Shown: positions 9,484-17,751 of the stretch, one piece after another
How the letters are laid out: the number at the start of each line of letters is the position of its first letter
How positions within the stretch are numbered: the stretch's first letter is position 1
From: Planctomycetota bacterium
Lineage (GTDB): Bacteria > Planctomycetota > Phycisphaerae > Sedimentisphaerales > Anaerohalosphaeraceae
NCBI GenBank assembly: GCA_016873215.1
Contig: VGXU01000003.1
Coordinates: forward strand, 1 to 64,000
Length of the DNA stretch: 64,000 nucleotides
Direction: 5' to 3'
Made by a program: the position numbers and the translations under genes
The notes under the pieces: model-generated
Databases searched by the model: none
What the model saw: only the letters and a program-made list of their open reading frames with translations
What the model was told of the DNA's origin: nothing

Positions 9484-11214
9484 ATGAACTCAAACAGACA
9501 AACGGGGCTTGTGCAAAGCTACCTTACGCTGCTCAAAGGCAAGTGGGGGCAGTTATGGGGTATCTTTATTGTCTACTTAATCAAGCACTCGCCGGCCCTT
9601 GCACTGCCTATTGTAACCGCCGTGATGATCGATCTGGCGGTACAGACCCAGGACCCCCGCCGATTCTCGAAACTGCTGTTTTACTTTGCCCTGATGATGG
9701 TCCTTGTACTCCAGAATATCCCGACCCATATTCTTTATGCACGCATGCTCAGCAATGTGATGCGAGGAATCAGCCAGCAGTTAAGGCAGGACCTGTGCAG
9801 GCAACTGCAGCGGCTTTCGCTTCTGTATCATCATCGCTCAAATATCGGCAAGCTGCATTCCAAGGTGATTCGCGATATCGAAATTATCGAACAGACCCCA
9901 CGAATTTTCAGCGAACAGATTTTCAGCTTTGTCTGTCCCCTCGCCATCGCCGTCGGGGTCATTGCCATACGAAAACCACAGGCCCTTTGGTTTTTTCTGA
10001 TTGGCGTACCGATTGTCGTGCTGCTGCGAAATCAATTTGTCGAACCGGTCAACCGGAGCGCCCAAAATTACCGCCAATCAATCGAGTCAATGACGTCGTC
10101 GCTCAATGACATGCTCAATATGATTCCCATTACCCGCGCCCACGGGCTTGAAGATTTTCATGTCCACGAGGTGGATTCAAAAATTACCGACGTTTTTAAA
10201 AGAGGCAAAAATTTCGATACGATTTCCGCAATTTTCGGCTCATCCGCCTGGGTGGCAATGACGGCGGTTCATGTCATTTTTATCGCCGGTTCGGTCTATG
10301 CCAGCATGAAAGGGCTTATCAGCGTCGGCGACATTGTCCTGTTTAATTCCATGTTTCTGGTCCTGACCGGTCAGGTGATTATGATCCTCAATACTCTGCC
10401 TCAGTTAAGCCAGGCCCGCGAATCCATCGTCTCGGTACAAGAAGTCCTCAATTCTCCAGATCTGGAGGAAAACAGCGGCAAGAAACCTTTTGAAACTATC
10501 GAAGGCCGATTTGATTTTCTCGGCGTCCATTACCGCTATCCCGACACGGCCCAGCACGCTCTCGTGGATTTCAGCCTCGAAGTTCTCCCTGGCCAATCCA
10601 TCGCCTTTATCGGCCCCAGCGGCTCAGGAAAATCTACCGTACTGTCAATGGTGCTTGGTTTTATACGGCCCAACACCGGCACCATCCGCATCGACGGCAT
10701 GGATGTGATGGAAATGGATTTAAGAACCTACCGCAAACACGTGGGAGTTGTCACCCAGGACAGCATCTTCTTTTCCGGCACCGTCTTTGACAATGTGGCC
10801 TATGGACAGGATGACGATATTCAGGAGCAGGATATCCTCGATGCCCTCAAGGCCGCCGATGCCTATGATTTCGTACAGGCATTGCCCAACGGCCTGTATA
10901 CGCACATGGGTGCAGACGGCCTGAAGTTTTCCGGCGGCCAGATGCAGCGGCTGGCCATCGCAAGAGCCATTGTCCGAAACCCCAAAGTCCTGATTCTCGA
11001 TGAGGCCACCAGCTCGCTGGACACCGAATCGGAAAAGAAAATTCAGACAGCCATGGACAGACTGATGAAAAACCGCACCTCCTTCATCGTCGCCCACCGT
11101 ATTTCAACGATTCAGAATGTTGACCGCATTGTCATTTTGGATCAAGGCAGAATCGTAGCTCAGGGCACCCCAGCTCAGCTTCTCAAAAACAATAAAATCC
11201 CATCTTTGGGATAA
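9484..11214 (+). CDS. ABC transporter, fused membrane and ATPase domains
   Basis: Type IV (exporter-fold) ABC half-transporter of 576 residues that should work as a dimer in the inner membrane. Residues 1-320 hold about six membrane segments. The ATPase domain has Walker A GPSGSGKST near 376, Q-loop VVTQDSIFF, signature FSGGQMQRLAIARAI near 480, Walker B VLILDEATSSLD and H-loop AHR. The substrate is not predictable; relatives export lipids, peptides or drugs. lipB begins 2 bp after the stop, so it is the first gene of an operon with lipB and lipA, without an obvious functional link. Confidence 0.92.
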   Translation: MNSNRQTGLVQSYLTLLKGKWGQLWGIFIVYLIKHSPALALPIVTAVMIDLAVQTQDPRRFSKLLFYFALMMVLVLQNIPTHILYARMLSNVMRGISQQLRQDLCRQLQRLSLLYHHRSNIGKLHSKVIRDIEIIEQTPRIFSEQIFSFVCPLAIAVGVIAIRKPQALWFFLIGVPIVVLLRNQFVEPVNRSAQNYRQSIESMTSSLNDMLNMIPITRAHGLEDFHVHEVDSKITDVFKRGKNFDTISAIFGSSAWVAMTAVHVIFIAGSVYASMKGLISVGDIVLFNSMFLVLTGQVIMILNTLPQLSQARESIVSVQEVLNSPDLEENSGKKPFETIEGRFDFLGVHYRYPDTAQHALVDFSLEVLPGQSIAFIGPSGSGKSTVLSMVLGFIRPNTGTIRIDGMDVMEMDLRTYRKHVGVVTQDSIFFSGTVFDNVAYGQDDDIQEQDILDALKAADAYDFVQALPNGLYTHMGADGLKFSGGQMQRLAIARAIVRNPKVLILDEATSSLDTESEKKIQTAMDRLMKNRTSFIVAHRISTIQNVDRIVILDQGRIVAQGTPAQLLKNNKIPSLG

Positions 11215-11216
11215 AA

Positions 11217-11870
11217 ATGAAAACAATACAGCATAATTCCAACGAATTGATTATCCGCGACTGTGGCCTGACCGGATATGCGGAAATTCTGTCGCTTCAG
11301 CTTCAGCTTCTGGCCGACCGACAGGCCGACAAAATTCCCAACACCATCCTGCTGGTTGAACATCCGCCCGTCATCACGCTCGGCGCCCGCAAAAGCGAAA
11401 ACAAACTCCTTGCCGACGAAATTACACTGAAAAACAAAGGCATCGAAATCATTACCATCGGTCGGGGCGGCGGAACCACCGCCCACAACCCCGGCCAGCT
11501 CGTCATTTATCCCATCGTCAAACTCAAAACCCTCAAGTTGGACGTACCCCAATTCGTCCGCCTCGTCGAACAACTCGGCCTCGAATTGCTCGATAAGTCA
11601 GGCGTTATCGCTCACCGACAGAAAGGTCTCCCCGGCCTCTGGGTCGGCAAAGAAAAAATCGCCTCCGTCGGCATCCAGATAAAAAAATGGGTCACAATGC
11701 ACGGCATCGCCGTCAACATCTGCAATGATTTGACAATTTTTGATTATATCGTGCCCTGCGGACTGGAAAATGTTAAAATGACCTCCGCCGTCGAGCAAAC
11801 CGGCAAACAATATAATATGCAGGATATTAAAAAAACCGCCGCCCAACTATGCGGACAATTATTTAGATAA
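11217..11870 (+). CDS. lipB: octanoyl-[acyl-carrier-protein]:protein N-octanoyltransferase
   Basis: Transfers octanoyl groups from ACP to the lipoyl domains of 2-oxoacid dehydrogenases and the glycine cleavage H protein, the first step of lipoate synthesis. The 217 residues include EHPPVITLGAR, a variant of the RGGxxTxHxPGQ motif (RGGGTTAHNPGQLVIYPI near 82-99), the catalytic lysine in KEKIASVGIQIKKW and the catalytic cysteine in IVPCGL near 180. The pair with lipA, 4 bp downstream, supports the call. Confidence 0.95.
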   Translation: MKTIQHNSNELIIRDCGLTGYAEILSLQLQLLADRQADKIPNTILLVEHPPVITLGARKSENKLLADEITLKNKGIEIITIGRGGGTTAHNPGQLVIYPIVKLKTLKLDVPQFVRLVEQLGLELLDKSGVIAHRQKGLPGLWVGKEKIASVGIQIKKWVTMHGIAVNICNDLTIFDYIVPCGLENVKMTSAVEQTGKQYNMQDIKKTAAQLCGQLFR

Positions 11871-11874
11871 TAAA

Positions 11875-12735
11875 ATGACAGAATCAAAACGCAAATTCCC
11901 GGATTGGCTCAAACGCCGTATCGGCTCCGGCCAAACTTTCGCCCACACGCACCACACCCTCGACACACTGGGTCTCGAAACCATCTGCACCAACGCCAAC
12001 TGCCCCAACCGAGGCGACTGCTGGTCGCGCGGCACAGCCACCGTCCTCATCCTCGGCGCCATCTGCACCCGAAACTGCAAATTCTGTTCTGTCGCCCACG
12101 GCAAACCCCTGCCGCCGGATCCTACCGAGCCCGCGCGCGTTGCACAAATGGCCAAGGAAATGAAACTCAATTACTTAGTCATCACCAGTGTGGACCGCGA
12201 CGACCTCTCCGATGGCGGCGCTTCGCATTTCCGCGATGTCATTCTCGCCTGCCGCAAAGAACTGCCGCATCTCGAATTCGAGCTTCTCGTCCCCGACTTC
12301 CGCGATTGCCAGGACAAGGCCATCGAAATTCTCTCGCCCGCACGCCCCTTTGTCTTCGGCCACAATATCGAAACCGTCCCCGCCCTCTATCCCGTCGCCC
12401 GCCCTGGCGGCGATTACCGGCGATCGCTCAACCTCCTCCAAAAAGCAAAACAAGCCTGGCCCGACACACAAACCAAATCCGCCATAATGCTCGGTCTCGG
12501 CGAAACCGACTCACAAATCACAGCCGTCCTCAACGACCTGCGCAGCGTCGGCTGTGATCGCATCGCCATCGGCCAATACCTCCAGCCAGACAAAAATTCC
12601 CTCGATGTCGTTGAATTTATCCCTCCCGAGAAATTCGACGCTTGGGCCAATAACGCCAAAAAACTGGGCTTTACCTGGGTGCAATCCTCTCCCTTCACCC
12701 GCAGCTCCTACCACGCCGAAAAAAAAACTCTATAA
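11875..12735 (+). CDS. lipA: lipoyl synthase
   Basis: Radical-SAM enzyme that inserts two sulfurs into protein-bound octanoyl groups made by LipB. The 286 residues show the auxiliary cluster ligands in CTNANCPNRGDC near residue 37 and the radical-SAM cluster CxxxCxxC as CTRNCKFC near 64. The C-terminal RSSY (third auxiliary-cluster serine) is present in FTRSSYHAE. The ATG follows the lipB stop by 4 bp, so translation is probably coupled. Confidence 0.96.
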   Translation: MTESKRKFPDWLKRRIGSGQTFAHTHHTLDTLGLETICTNANCPNRGDCWSRGTATVLILGAICTRNCKFCSVAHGKPLPPDPTEPARVAQMAKEMKLNYLVITSVDRDDLSDGGASHFRDVILACRKELPHLEFELLVPDFRDCQDKAIEILSPARPFVFGHNIETVPALYPVARPGGDYRRSLNLLQKAKQAWPDTQTKSAIMLGLGETDSQITAVLNDLRSVGCDRIAIGQYLQPDKNSLDVVEFIPPEKFDAWANNAKKLGFTWVQSSPFTRSSYHAEKKTL

Positions 12736-13006
12736 AATCGACCATCTGAATTCTGACATTCCATATATATATCGCAATATGCCATTCCGAACCCTTTGCG
12801 GGTAAGAAATCTGTTTTTCCCAATCCCGCCGAAGGCGGCTCCTTAATTTTGCCTTTTGATTTTTGCATTTTGAATTTTCACTTGTATCCCTCCGTTCTTC
12901 TATCCCTGCATCCTTGTTTTATCAGACCTTCCGATTTTTCCCCCGCCAAGACGTTTAATTGTTATCCTTTACTTAGATGGATGCATTTTTCTGGGGGTAT
13001 AATGGA
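12736..13006. other. gap with T-rich low-complexity repeat, no gene seen
   Basis: No coding region is supported. The stretch has CCGCCGAAGGCGG (a small palindrome, 12826-12838) and, at 12842-12880, a run of degenerate words such as TTAATTTTGCCTTTTGATTT. The same run occurs before the queE stop at 15114-15148, with looser copies at 5028-5060, 16021-16051 and, inverted, 17157-17193. A CCCTGCATCC-like motif at about 12900 recurs in the 16-kb gap. Confidence 0.5.
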
Positions 13007-14710
13007 ATGAATACACAAAAGAAAAAAACTGCTCGTCAAGGTATTGCGCTGATTGCCGCAATGATTTTCATCATTGTTTTTGCGGCAATCTCCGTCGGCT
13101 TTCTGAGTCTCAGTTCGGCCAATACCCAAATCGCGGATAATCACCGCGCCGGCAATAGCGCCTTCAATGCCGCATTGTCCGGCCTGGACTGCGCACGCTA
13201 TTTGCTGGTCAAAGCGCATAATGCATACAAATCCTCTTCCGCTTATACCAGCAGTAAAACTATCGCCAATACCGTACTCGCAACCGAAGCCAATACAATG
13301 TGGAACAATATCTATACCCAGCTATGTGCCCAGTTGACCACAGTATCGAATCTCGGTTCAACAACGGTTAGCAAAGTTAATAATTCCTCTACGGGAGTCG
13401 GGCATATTATTGTTTCCGGCGTTCAGTACCAGGATTCCGGCAACACTTTCACAATTCAATATTCTCACACCGCCAATAGTCCCAATATGATCATTGCCTG
13501 TACCGGCACAGATGGAAATATCAGCCGGACGGCGGGAACATCCGTCGAAATCACCAAGCCAAAATTGAATTACGGCTTTGCGGGACGCGGACGGGTCTGG
13601 CTGGCCGGAAATACCACCATTCACGGCGACGTGTACAGCTCTTATGGATACAAATCCAACGGCTCCCTGCAATCCATGTCGCCCTTTAATACGACCTCCG
13701 ACTCCGTCGTCGAAGGCGCCCTCAACACCATTCTCACTAAGACAGCTATCGACAACGCCGGCTATTATCAATTCGAAACGCTCGACGCCGACGGCAAACC
13801 TACTTATGCCGCCAATGACCAGTTGCAGGGCCAATACGAAGGCGTCAATTACGGCGCTCCTGCCTCCGATTTCGCTGGCATGGATATCAGAGACTACGAT
13901 ACGACCAAATACTATAATGACACACGCACGACAAATGGCGGCGGCGGCGATATCCCCTCTCCTTCGTCCTCACAATACACAGGCTCCGATACGCAGCTTG
14001 CCGGCCTTGGCTCTATTGCCGGGACGAAGTGGCGCTATGAGCGTTTCCCTCATGATTCGGGCAACTATACCACAGGCTCCGGCATCCAGGTCAAGAGGTA
14101 CATCTACAAGAACCAGACCTTCAGCAATGTACGGTTGCCTGCCGACAAGAACGCCCTGTTTATCAATTGCACGTTCAATAACATCCTGTATGTGGATACA
14201 GGCAAGACGACAAGCAACTACAACAATGTCCGATTCGACAACTGCAACTTCAATGGCACGATTGTCAGCAATACGCCTCAAACCTTTAACTGGCAAAAGA
14301 ATACGCTCTATTTCACGGGCAGCGCCGCCTTCCAAAACAATTCCGGCATCCAGGAAGCCACTATTTTGGCGCCTCATTTCAATGTCAACCTCGGCAATAC
14401 CAACGCCGACAAAAGCAACAATAATACGCTGACCGGCGCCATTGTCGGCGGTATTGTTGATGTCCGTGGAAACGCCAATATCGAAGGCACAATTATTTCA
14501 ATGGCCGATACGTCGTCCTATACGTCAGGCTATGTCTCCAACATCGGCGCCACACTCGACGACGGCGGTTCCGAAACCACCCGCATTGATGATATCGGTA
14601 CAATTGACATCACCCCCCGTATCGACGGAACGCTGCCTTACGGCATCAAAACACCCGTCGTATTGAATATGAATACCTCGGCCTTCACTGCAAACTATAA
14701 CGAAAACTGA
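13007..14710 (+). CDS. PilX-like pilus-associated protein
   Basis: The 567-residue protein begins with a short basic leader (MNTQKKKTARQG) and one long hydrophobic helix (IALIAAMIFIIVFAAISVGF), as in type IV pilus PilX/minor-pilin proteins that insert in the inner membrane and join a pseudopilus. It lacks the usual Glu at +5 of mature pilins, as PilX proteins may. The rest is Ser/Thr/Asn-rich with phrases like GRVWLAGNTTIHGDVYS and repeated F(N/D)NC(N/T)FN motifs, which suggests a beta-helix exported domain. The frame is open 10 codons further upstream, but the ATG at 13007, preceded by GGGGG, gives the proper leader. Confidence 0.65.
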   Translation: MNTQKKKTARQGIALIAAMIFIIVFAAISVGFLSLSSANTQIADNHRAGNSAFNAALSGLDCARYLLVKAHNAYKSSSAYTSSKTIANTVLATEANTMWNNIYTQLCAQLTTVSNLGSTTVSKVNNSSTGVGHIIVSGVQYQDSGNTFTIQYSHTANSPNMIIACTGTDGNISRTAGTSVEITKPKLNYGFAGRGRVWLAGNTTIHGDVYSSYGYKSNGSLQSMSPFNTTSDSVVEGALNTILTKTAIDNAGYYQFETLDADGKPTYAANDQLQGQYEGVNYGAPASDFAGMDIRDYDTTKYYNDTRTTNGGGGDIPSPSSSQYTGSDTQLAGLGSIAGTKWRYERFPHDSGNYTTGSGIQVKRYIYKNQTFSNVRLPADKNALFINCTFNNILYVDTGKTTSNYNNVRFDNCNFNGTIVSNTPQTFNWQKNTLYFTGSAAFQNNSGIQEATILAPHFNVNLGNTNADKSNNNTLTGAIVGGIVDVRGNANIEGTIISMADTSSYTSGYVSNIGATLDDGGSETTRIDDIGTIDITPRIDGTLPYGIKTPVVLNMNTSAFTANYNEN

Positions 14711-14753
14711 AAAGGAAGCCAAACTGAATCTTTTTCTGGAAAGGAATAACAAA

Positions 14754-14942
14754 ATGAAACGACTTATGACAACAATGCTCATCCTGACACTTCTGCTGCT
14801 CGCAATTCAGATGCCTTTGATGGCACAAAGCTTCGCCGACTGGCAGACCGGCGCCGTATGTATGACCGACGGTGATGAAGGCGCCGCAGAACAGCCCGCC
14901 GACCCTAATGATGGCGGCGGAGGCGTAGAAACGCCCGAATAA
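14754..14942 (+). CDS. small secreted acidic protein
   Basis: A 62-residue protein with a clear signal peptide (MKRLMTTMLILTLLLLAIQ, cleavage likely after MAQ near residue 25). The mature part is short and acidic, with one cysteine and a Gly/Pro/Glu tail (DPNDGGGGVETPE). A good AAAGGA ribosome site precedes the ATG. It lies 43 bp after the PilX-like gene and ahead of a terminator, so the two form a two-gene unit. The family is not recognised. Confidence 0.7.
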   Translation: MKRLMTTMLILTLLLLAIQMPLMAQSFADWQTGAVCMTDGDEGAAEQPADPNDGGGGVETPE

Positions 14943-14965
14943 ATGCCGCCGTTTCACGCAAACAC

Positions 14966-15003
14966 AAAAGGCCGTTGCTCACGTGAGCCTCGGCCTTTTT
15001 ATT
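14966..15003 (+). terminator. intrinsic terminator of the PilX-like operon
   Basis: AAAAGGCCG (14966-14974) pairs with CGGCCTTTT (14991-14999), enclosing a second palindrome CTCACGTGAG, and is followed by a T-run. The A-rich 5' side makes it able to act on the minus strand as well, toward the convergent queE transcript. Confidence 0.85.
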
Positions 15004-15113
15004 TTATCCATCTGACGCCCTGCGCGTCACTCCGAACAAATGTGAGGAGCCTGTTAAACTGAGCCCGGCCCTTTGGGCCGCTTGCCCTGCCGTAGTTCTA
15101 ACGAAGACGGGTC

Positions 15114-15148
15114 CTCAATTTTGCATTTTGATTTTTGCCTTTTGATTT
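15114..15148. repeat. T-rich low-complexity repeat
   Basis: A run of TTTTG-based words (for example CAATTTTGCATTTTGATTTT) nearly identical to 12842-12880. It is preceded by GAAGACGGGTCC, which also occurs near 15887. The queE stop codon lies at its edge. Confidence 0.55.
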
Positions 15149-15820
15149 TTATTTCCCTCTCTGCCCAGGCCAAAGCATCACCTGCAAACGCGGCCCGAAC
15201 GAAAATCCCGTATTCAGACAGTAATCCGCTATCCACTGCGATTTATCAAGGTACGCCTTCCGCTCCGCCGCCTGCGGCATCAAAAACACCGACTCCGGCC
15301 GGACCTTCGGCAATTGCCCCACAAACCGCACGATTTCGTCGAGGTCGCCTCGGCTGTCCACAACAAACTTAAGCTGACAGGGATAGTGCTTGAGCAAGTC
15401 TTTTACCACGCTGACGTTAAGACGGATGGATTCATGCACCGTCGCATGGGCCGGCGTCGAATTCGACAGCTTCGGGCTGATACTCATCAGCTCGCACGGC
15501 AGCCCCCCCACAAACATAATCCCCGCCGTCTCAATGGTAATATGCACGCCCGGCCGACGAATCGCCTTAAGCAGCTCCGGCAGCTTCGGCTGCGTCATCG
15601 GCTCGCCCCCTGTAATCACAATATGACCGGCTGGGTACCGGTTGATTTGCTCACAAAGCCATGCTTTGGCGTATTTCGTCCCCGCCGATGGGCTTTGCGC
15701 GTCCGGCGTATCGCACCACCGGCAACGCAGCGGACAGCCCGCAAGACGAATAAACACGCTCGGCACCCCCGCCAATTGCCCCTCGCCCTGCAAACTATAG
15801 AATATCTCGTTTATGACCAT
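15149..15820 (-). CDS. queE: 7-carboxy-7-deazaguanine synthase
   Basis: Radical-SAM enzyme that makes the 7-deazaguanine core of queuosine from 6-carboxytetrahydropterin. The 223 residues have a family N-terminus INEIFYSLQGEG, the cluster motif CPLRCRWC near residues 29-36, a glycine-rich SAM loop VITGGEP near 69 and FGPRLQVMLWP at the C-terminus. The frame continues upstream to a TTG at 15844, but ATG 15820 gives the usual start. No other queuosine gene is adjacent. Confidence 0.92.
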   Translation of the reverse strand: MVINEIFYSLQGEGQLAGVPSVFIRLAGCPLRCRWCDTPDAQSPSAGTKYAKAWLCEQINRYPAGHIVITGGEPMTQPKLPELLKAIRRPGVHITIETAGIMFVGGLPCELMSISPKLSNSTPAHATVHESIRLNVSVVKDLLKHYPCQLKFVVDSRGDLDEIVRFVGQLPKVRPESVFLMPQAAERKAYLDKSQWIADYCLNTGFSFGPRLQVMLWPGQRGK

Positions 15821-16894
15821 ATACTCAATGTCGCCGATTTCCAAAAAAAATCAAGCTCCTTTTTCTTGCCGCGTCGAAACTTTTGCGAAGACGGGTCCAC
15901 TTCGTCCACGGTGTCCATTACGTCCATCCGCCCCGGCGGATTCCATAATTTTGCCTTTCTTGTCCGTCATAGCTGGTTTCTGCGTAGCTGGCCTCAGCGA
16001 AGCAGAATAGCGACGACGGATGATTTTTAACTTTTGCCCTTTGTCTTTGTTCCATCCCTGCATACCTGCATACCTGCATTCCTGCATACTTAGTCAAAAT
16101 TACGATTGCACTATCCTGCTGTCTTATAAAATTCCATAAATTTTTAACTCCATTCCCCATAAAGACTTGCCTCTTTTCCCCCCTCCAAAAATCACGACTT
16201 TTCGACACGGCTGTGCAAGTAGCGGGTAATTACAGTGGGCCGTTTTTCCGCCCTTGTGGTTCTTTGAAAAGTAAATGCGGCCAGCCTTCACAAAACTGCG
16301 GAAACTCCGTGTAAAAATAAAAAATCTGAGTCCTGTTTGTCCTGTAAATCCCGTCCAATAAGTTTTTTTGGAAAAACAAACCCATTTCAAAAATCGATAA
16401 CTTATTACAAAGAAAGGACTAATCTCAAAAACGCAAAATCAAAGCAAACCCAAACAAACCCAATCTCAACACGAGCTTAACAATTCGCGGATAACTTTGA
16501 ATGTATGCTGAATTCGGTCCGCTATTTAGACCGGCATGAGGGAACCGATATCAGAATCATAACCCCTAAATCCAGTTTCCACTCCTCCGTCTCCCCGGTA
16601 TCGCAGGACGGCCGGAGAGAGGGTGAATCCTCAAAATTTTCGAGAAACTCTTTGTCGTGTTCGCTGCTCATGTTGTTTCCCGTGGAATTTGGGTCTTCCA
16701 AAGCAAAAAAATGAGAGATAATCTACTTTTATTTATAATAATATTTTCAAACAAACGGGAAGCGAAATATGAGAAAATCCGGATAAAAATACTCCACCGC
16801 CATAACTCGACATATTATCACCCCTGCCGTCCTGAAAAAGCGGGCCGGCCGTATTAAAAATGAAGCATGGGGAGAGATTGCACGGGAAAACCCC
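15821..16894. other. long gap of degenerate repeats, no gene supported
   Basis: About 1.1 kb without a credible gene. It holds GAAGACGGGTCC (about 15887), a CAGCGAAGCAGAATAGCGAC block resembling dispersed repeats of other bacteria, a T-rich run at 16021-16051 and four imperfect copies of CTGCATAC (16062-16089). Short open frames here are low-complexity or repeat-encoded. The part from 16420 is AT-rich and featureless up to the tRNA promoter. Confidence 0.5.
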
Positions 16895-16923
16895 TTGCGA
16901 AACGTCAGAAAAGCGGGTACAAT
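16895..16923 (+). promoter_or_regulatory. promoter of the tRNA-Met/tRNA-Glu unit
   Basis: TTGCGA (16895-16900), a 17-base spacer and TACAAT (16918-16923) make a good housekeeping-sigma promoter. The expected start at about 16930 is some 18 bp before the tRNA-Met gene. Confidence 0.75.
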
Positions 16924-16947
16924 CCCGCCCTCGAAAGACCTTTAAAA

Positions 16948-17020
16948 GGCGGCATAGCTCAGTTGGTAGAGCGCGGGATTCATAAGCCCAAGGTCAGTGG
17001 TTCGACTCCACTTGCCGCCA
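16948..17020 (+). tRNA. tRNA-Met (CAT), elongator type
   Basis: A 73-nt cloverleaf with a GGCGGCA/TGCCGCC acceptor stem, GCTC/GAGC D-stem, anticodon CAT in loop TTCATAA, T-loop TTCGACT and A73. CCA is not encoded. Position 1 pairs with 72, so it is not the initiator. The anticodon stem CGGGA/GCCCA has only three Watson-Crick pairs, flanked by C27-A43 and A31-G39. A CAT anticodon could also mean a lysidine-modified tRNA-Ile. Confidence 0.85.
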
Positions 17021-17075
17021 GTGTCGCTGAAATCCGGGGGTTTTATGCCCGATGGATTCAGTTTTTTTGTTGTTT

Positions 17076-17148
17076 GCCCCCATCGTCTAGAGGCCCAGGA
17101 CATCGGGTTCTCATCCCGGAAACAGGGGTTCGAATCCCCTTGGGGGTA
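17076..17148 (+). tRNA. tRNA-Glu (CTC)
   Basis: A 73-nt cloverleaf with acceptor GCCCCCA/TGGGGGT (G1-U72 wobble), anticodon loop TTCTCAT with anticodon CTC, and T-arm GGGGTTCGAATCCCC. CCA is not encoded. It follows tRNA-Met by 55 bp and is followed by a T-run (17149-17154), which may end the shared transcript. Confidence 0.92.
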
Positions 17149-17241
17149 TTTTTTCAAGATTAAATATCAAAAGTCAAAACTTAAAATTAAGGACTGCCCG
17201 CGGGCTGAGCTTCTTTACCCCGGCCCGGCGGATCATCAACG

Positions 17242-17730
17242 ATGGACATTTCTGATCAAGCCACACTTGACCTGCGTTATATGCGAATGGCGCTGGGCCA
17301 GGCGGAGATTGCGGAGGCCAACGGCGACGTGCCCATCGGCGTGGTCATTGTGTACGGAAATCGCGTGGTCGCCAAGGCCTACAATCAGCGGCAGCAGTTA
17401 AATGACCCGACGGCACACGCGGAGATTGTCGCTCTGACACAGGCGGCCGAGGCGGTTGGCAACTGGCGGCTTGAGGGCTGCACCATTTACGTCACGCTTG
17501 AGCCTTGCCCGATGTGTGCCGGGGCGCTGGTGCTGGCACGGATTGACCGGCTGGTGTATGGAACCGACGACCCCAAGGCCGGGGCATGCGGAAGTTTATA
17601 CAACATCACGCAGGATGCTCGTTTGAATCATCGCGTGGAAATTACTTCGGGCGTTTTGATGGAGGAGTGTAAATCGCAATTGCAGGCGTTTTTTCAGCGG
17701 CGGCGCCAGGAAAATCGCAGTGAACAATAG
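17242..17730 (+). CDS. tadA: tRNA-specific adenosine-34 deaminase
   Basis: Deaminates A34 to inosine in the anticodon of tRNA-Arg(ACG). The 162 residues show the cytidine-deaminase-fold zinc site: HAE near residues 58-60 and PCPMC near 88-92. They also show the family N-terminus ([12 protein letters not shown]) and PIGVVIV. It stands just after the tRNA pair and converges with nspC with 21 bp between stops. Confidence 0.94.
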   Translation: MDISDQATLDLRYMRMALGQAEIAEANGDVPIGVVIVYGNRVVAKAYNQRQQLNDPTAHAEIVALTQAAEAVGNWRLEGCTIYVTLEPCPMCAGALVLARIDRLVYGTDDPKAGACGSLYNITQDARLNHRVEITSGVLMEECKSQLQAFFQRRRQENRSEQ

Positions 17731-17751
17731 GTCTTCTCTGAGCCGGCGGAG

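Noticed and set aside
15918-16208. A 96-codon minus-strand frame in the queE-tRNA gap
   Set aside because: Its middle is encoded by the CTGCATAC-type repeats and T-rich runs; no family resemblance or ribosome site.
16867-17163. Open frames across the two tRNA genes
   Set aside because: They run through tRNA-Met and tRNA-Glu, which are clear cloverleaves with a promoter in front.
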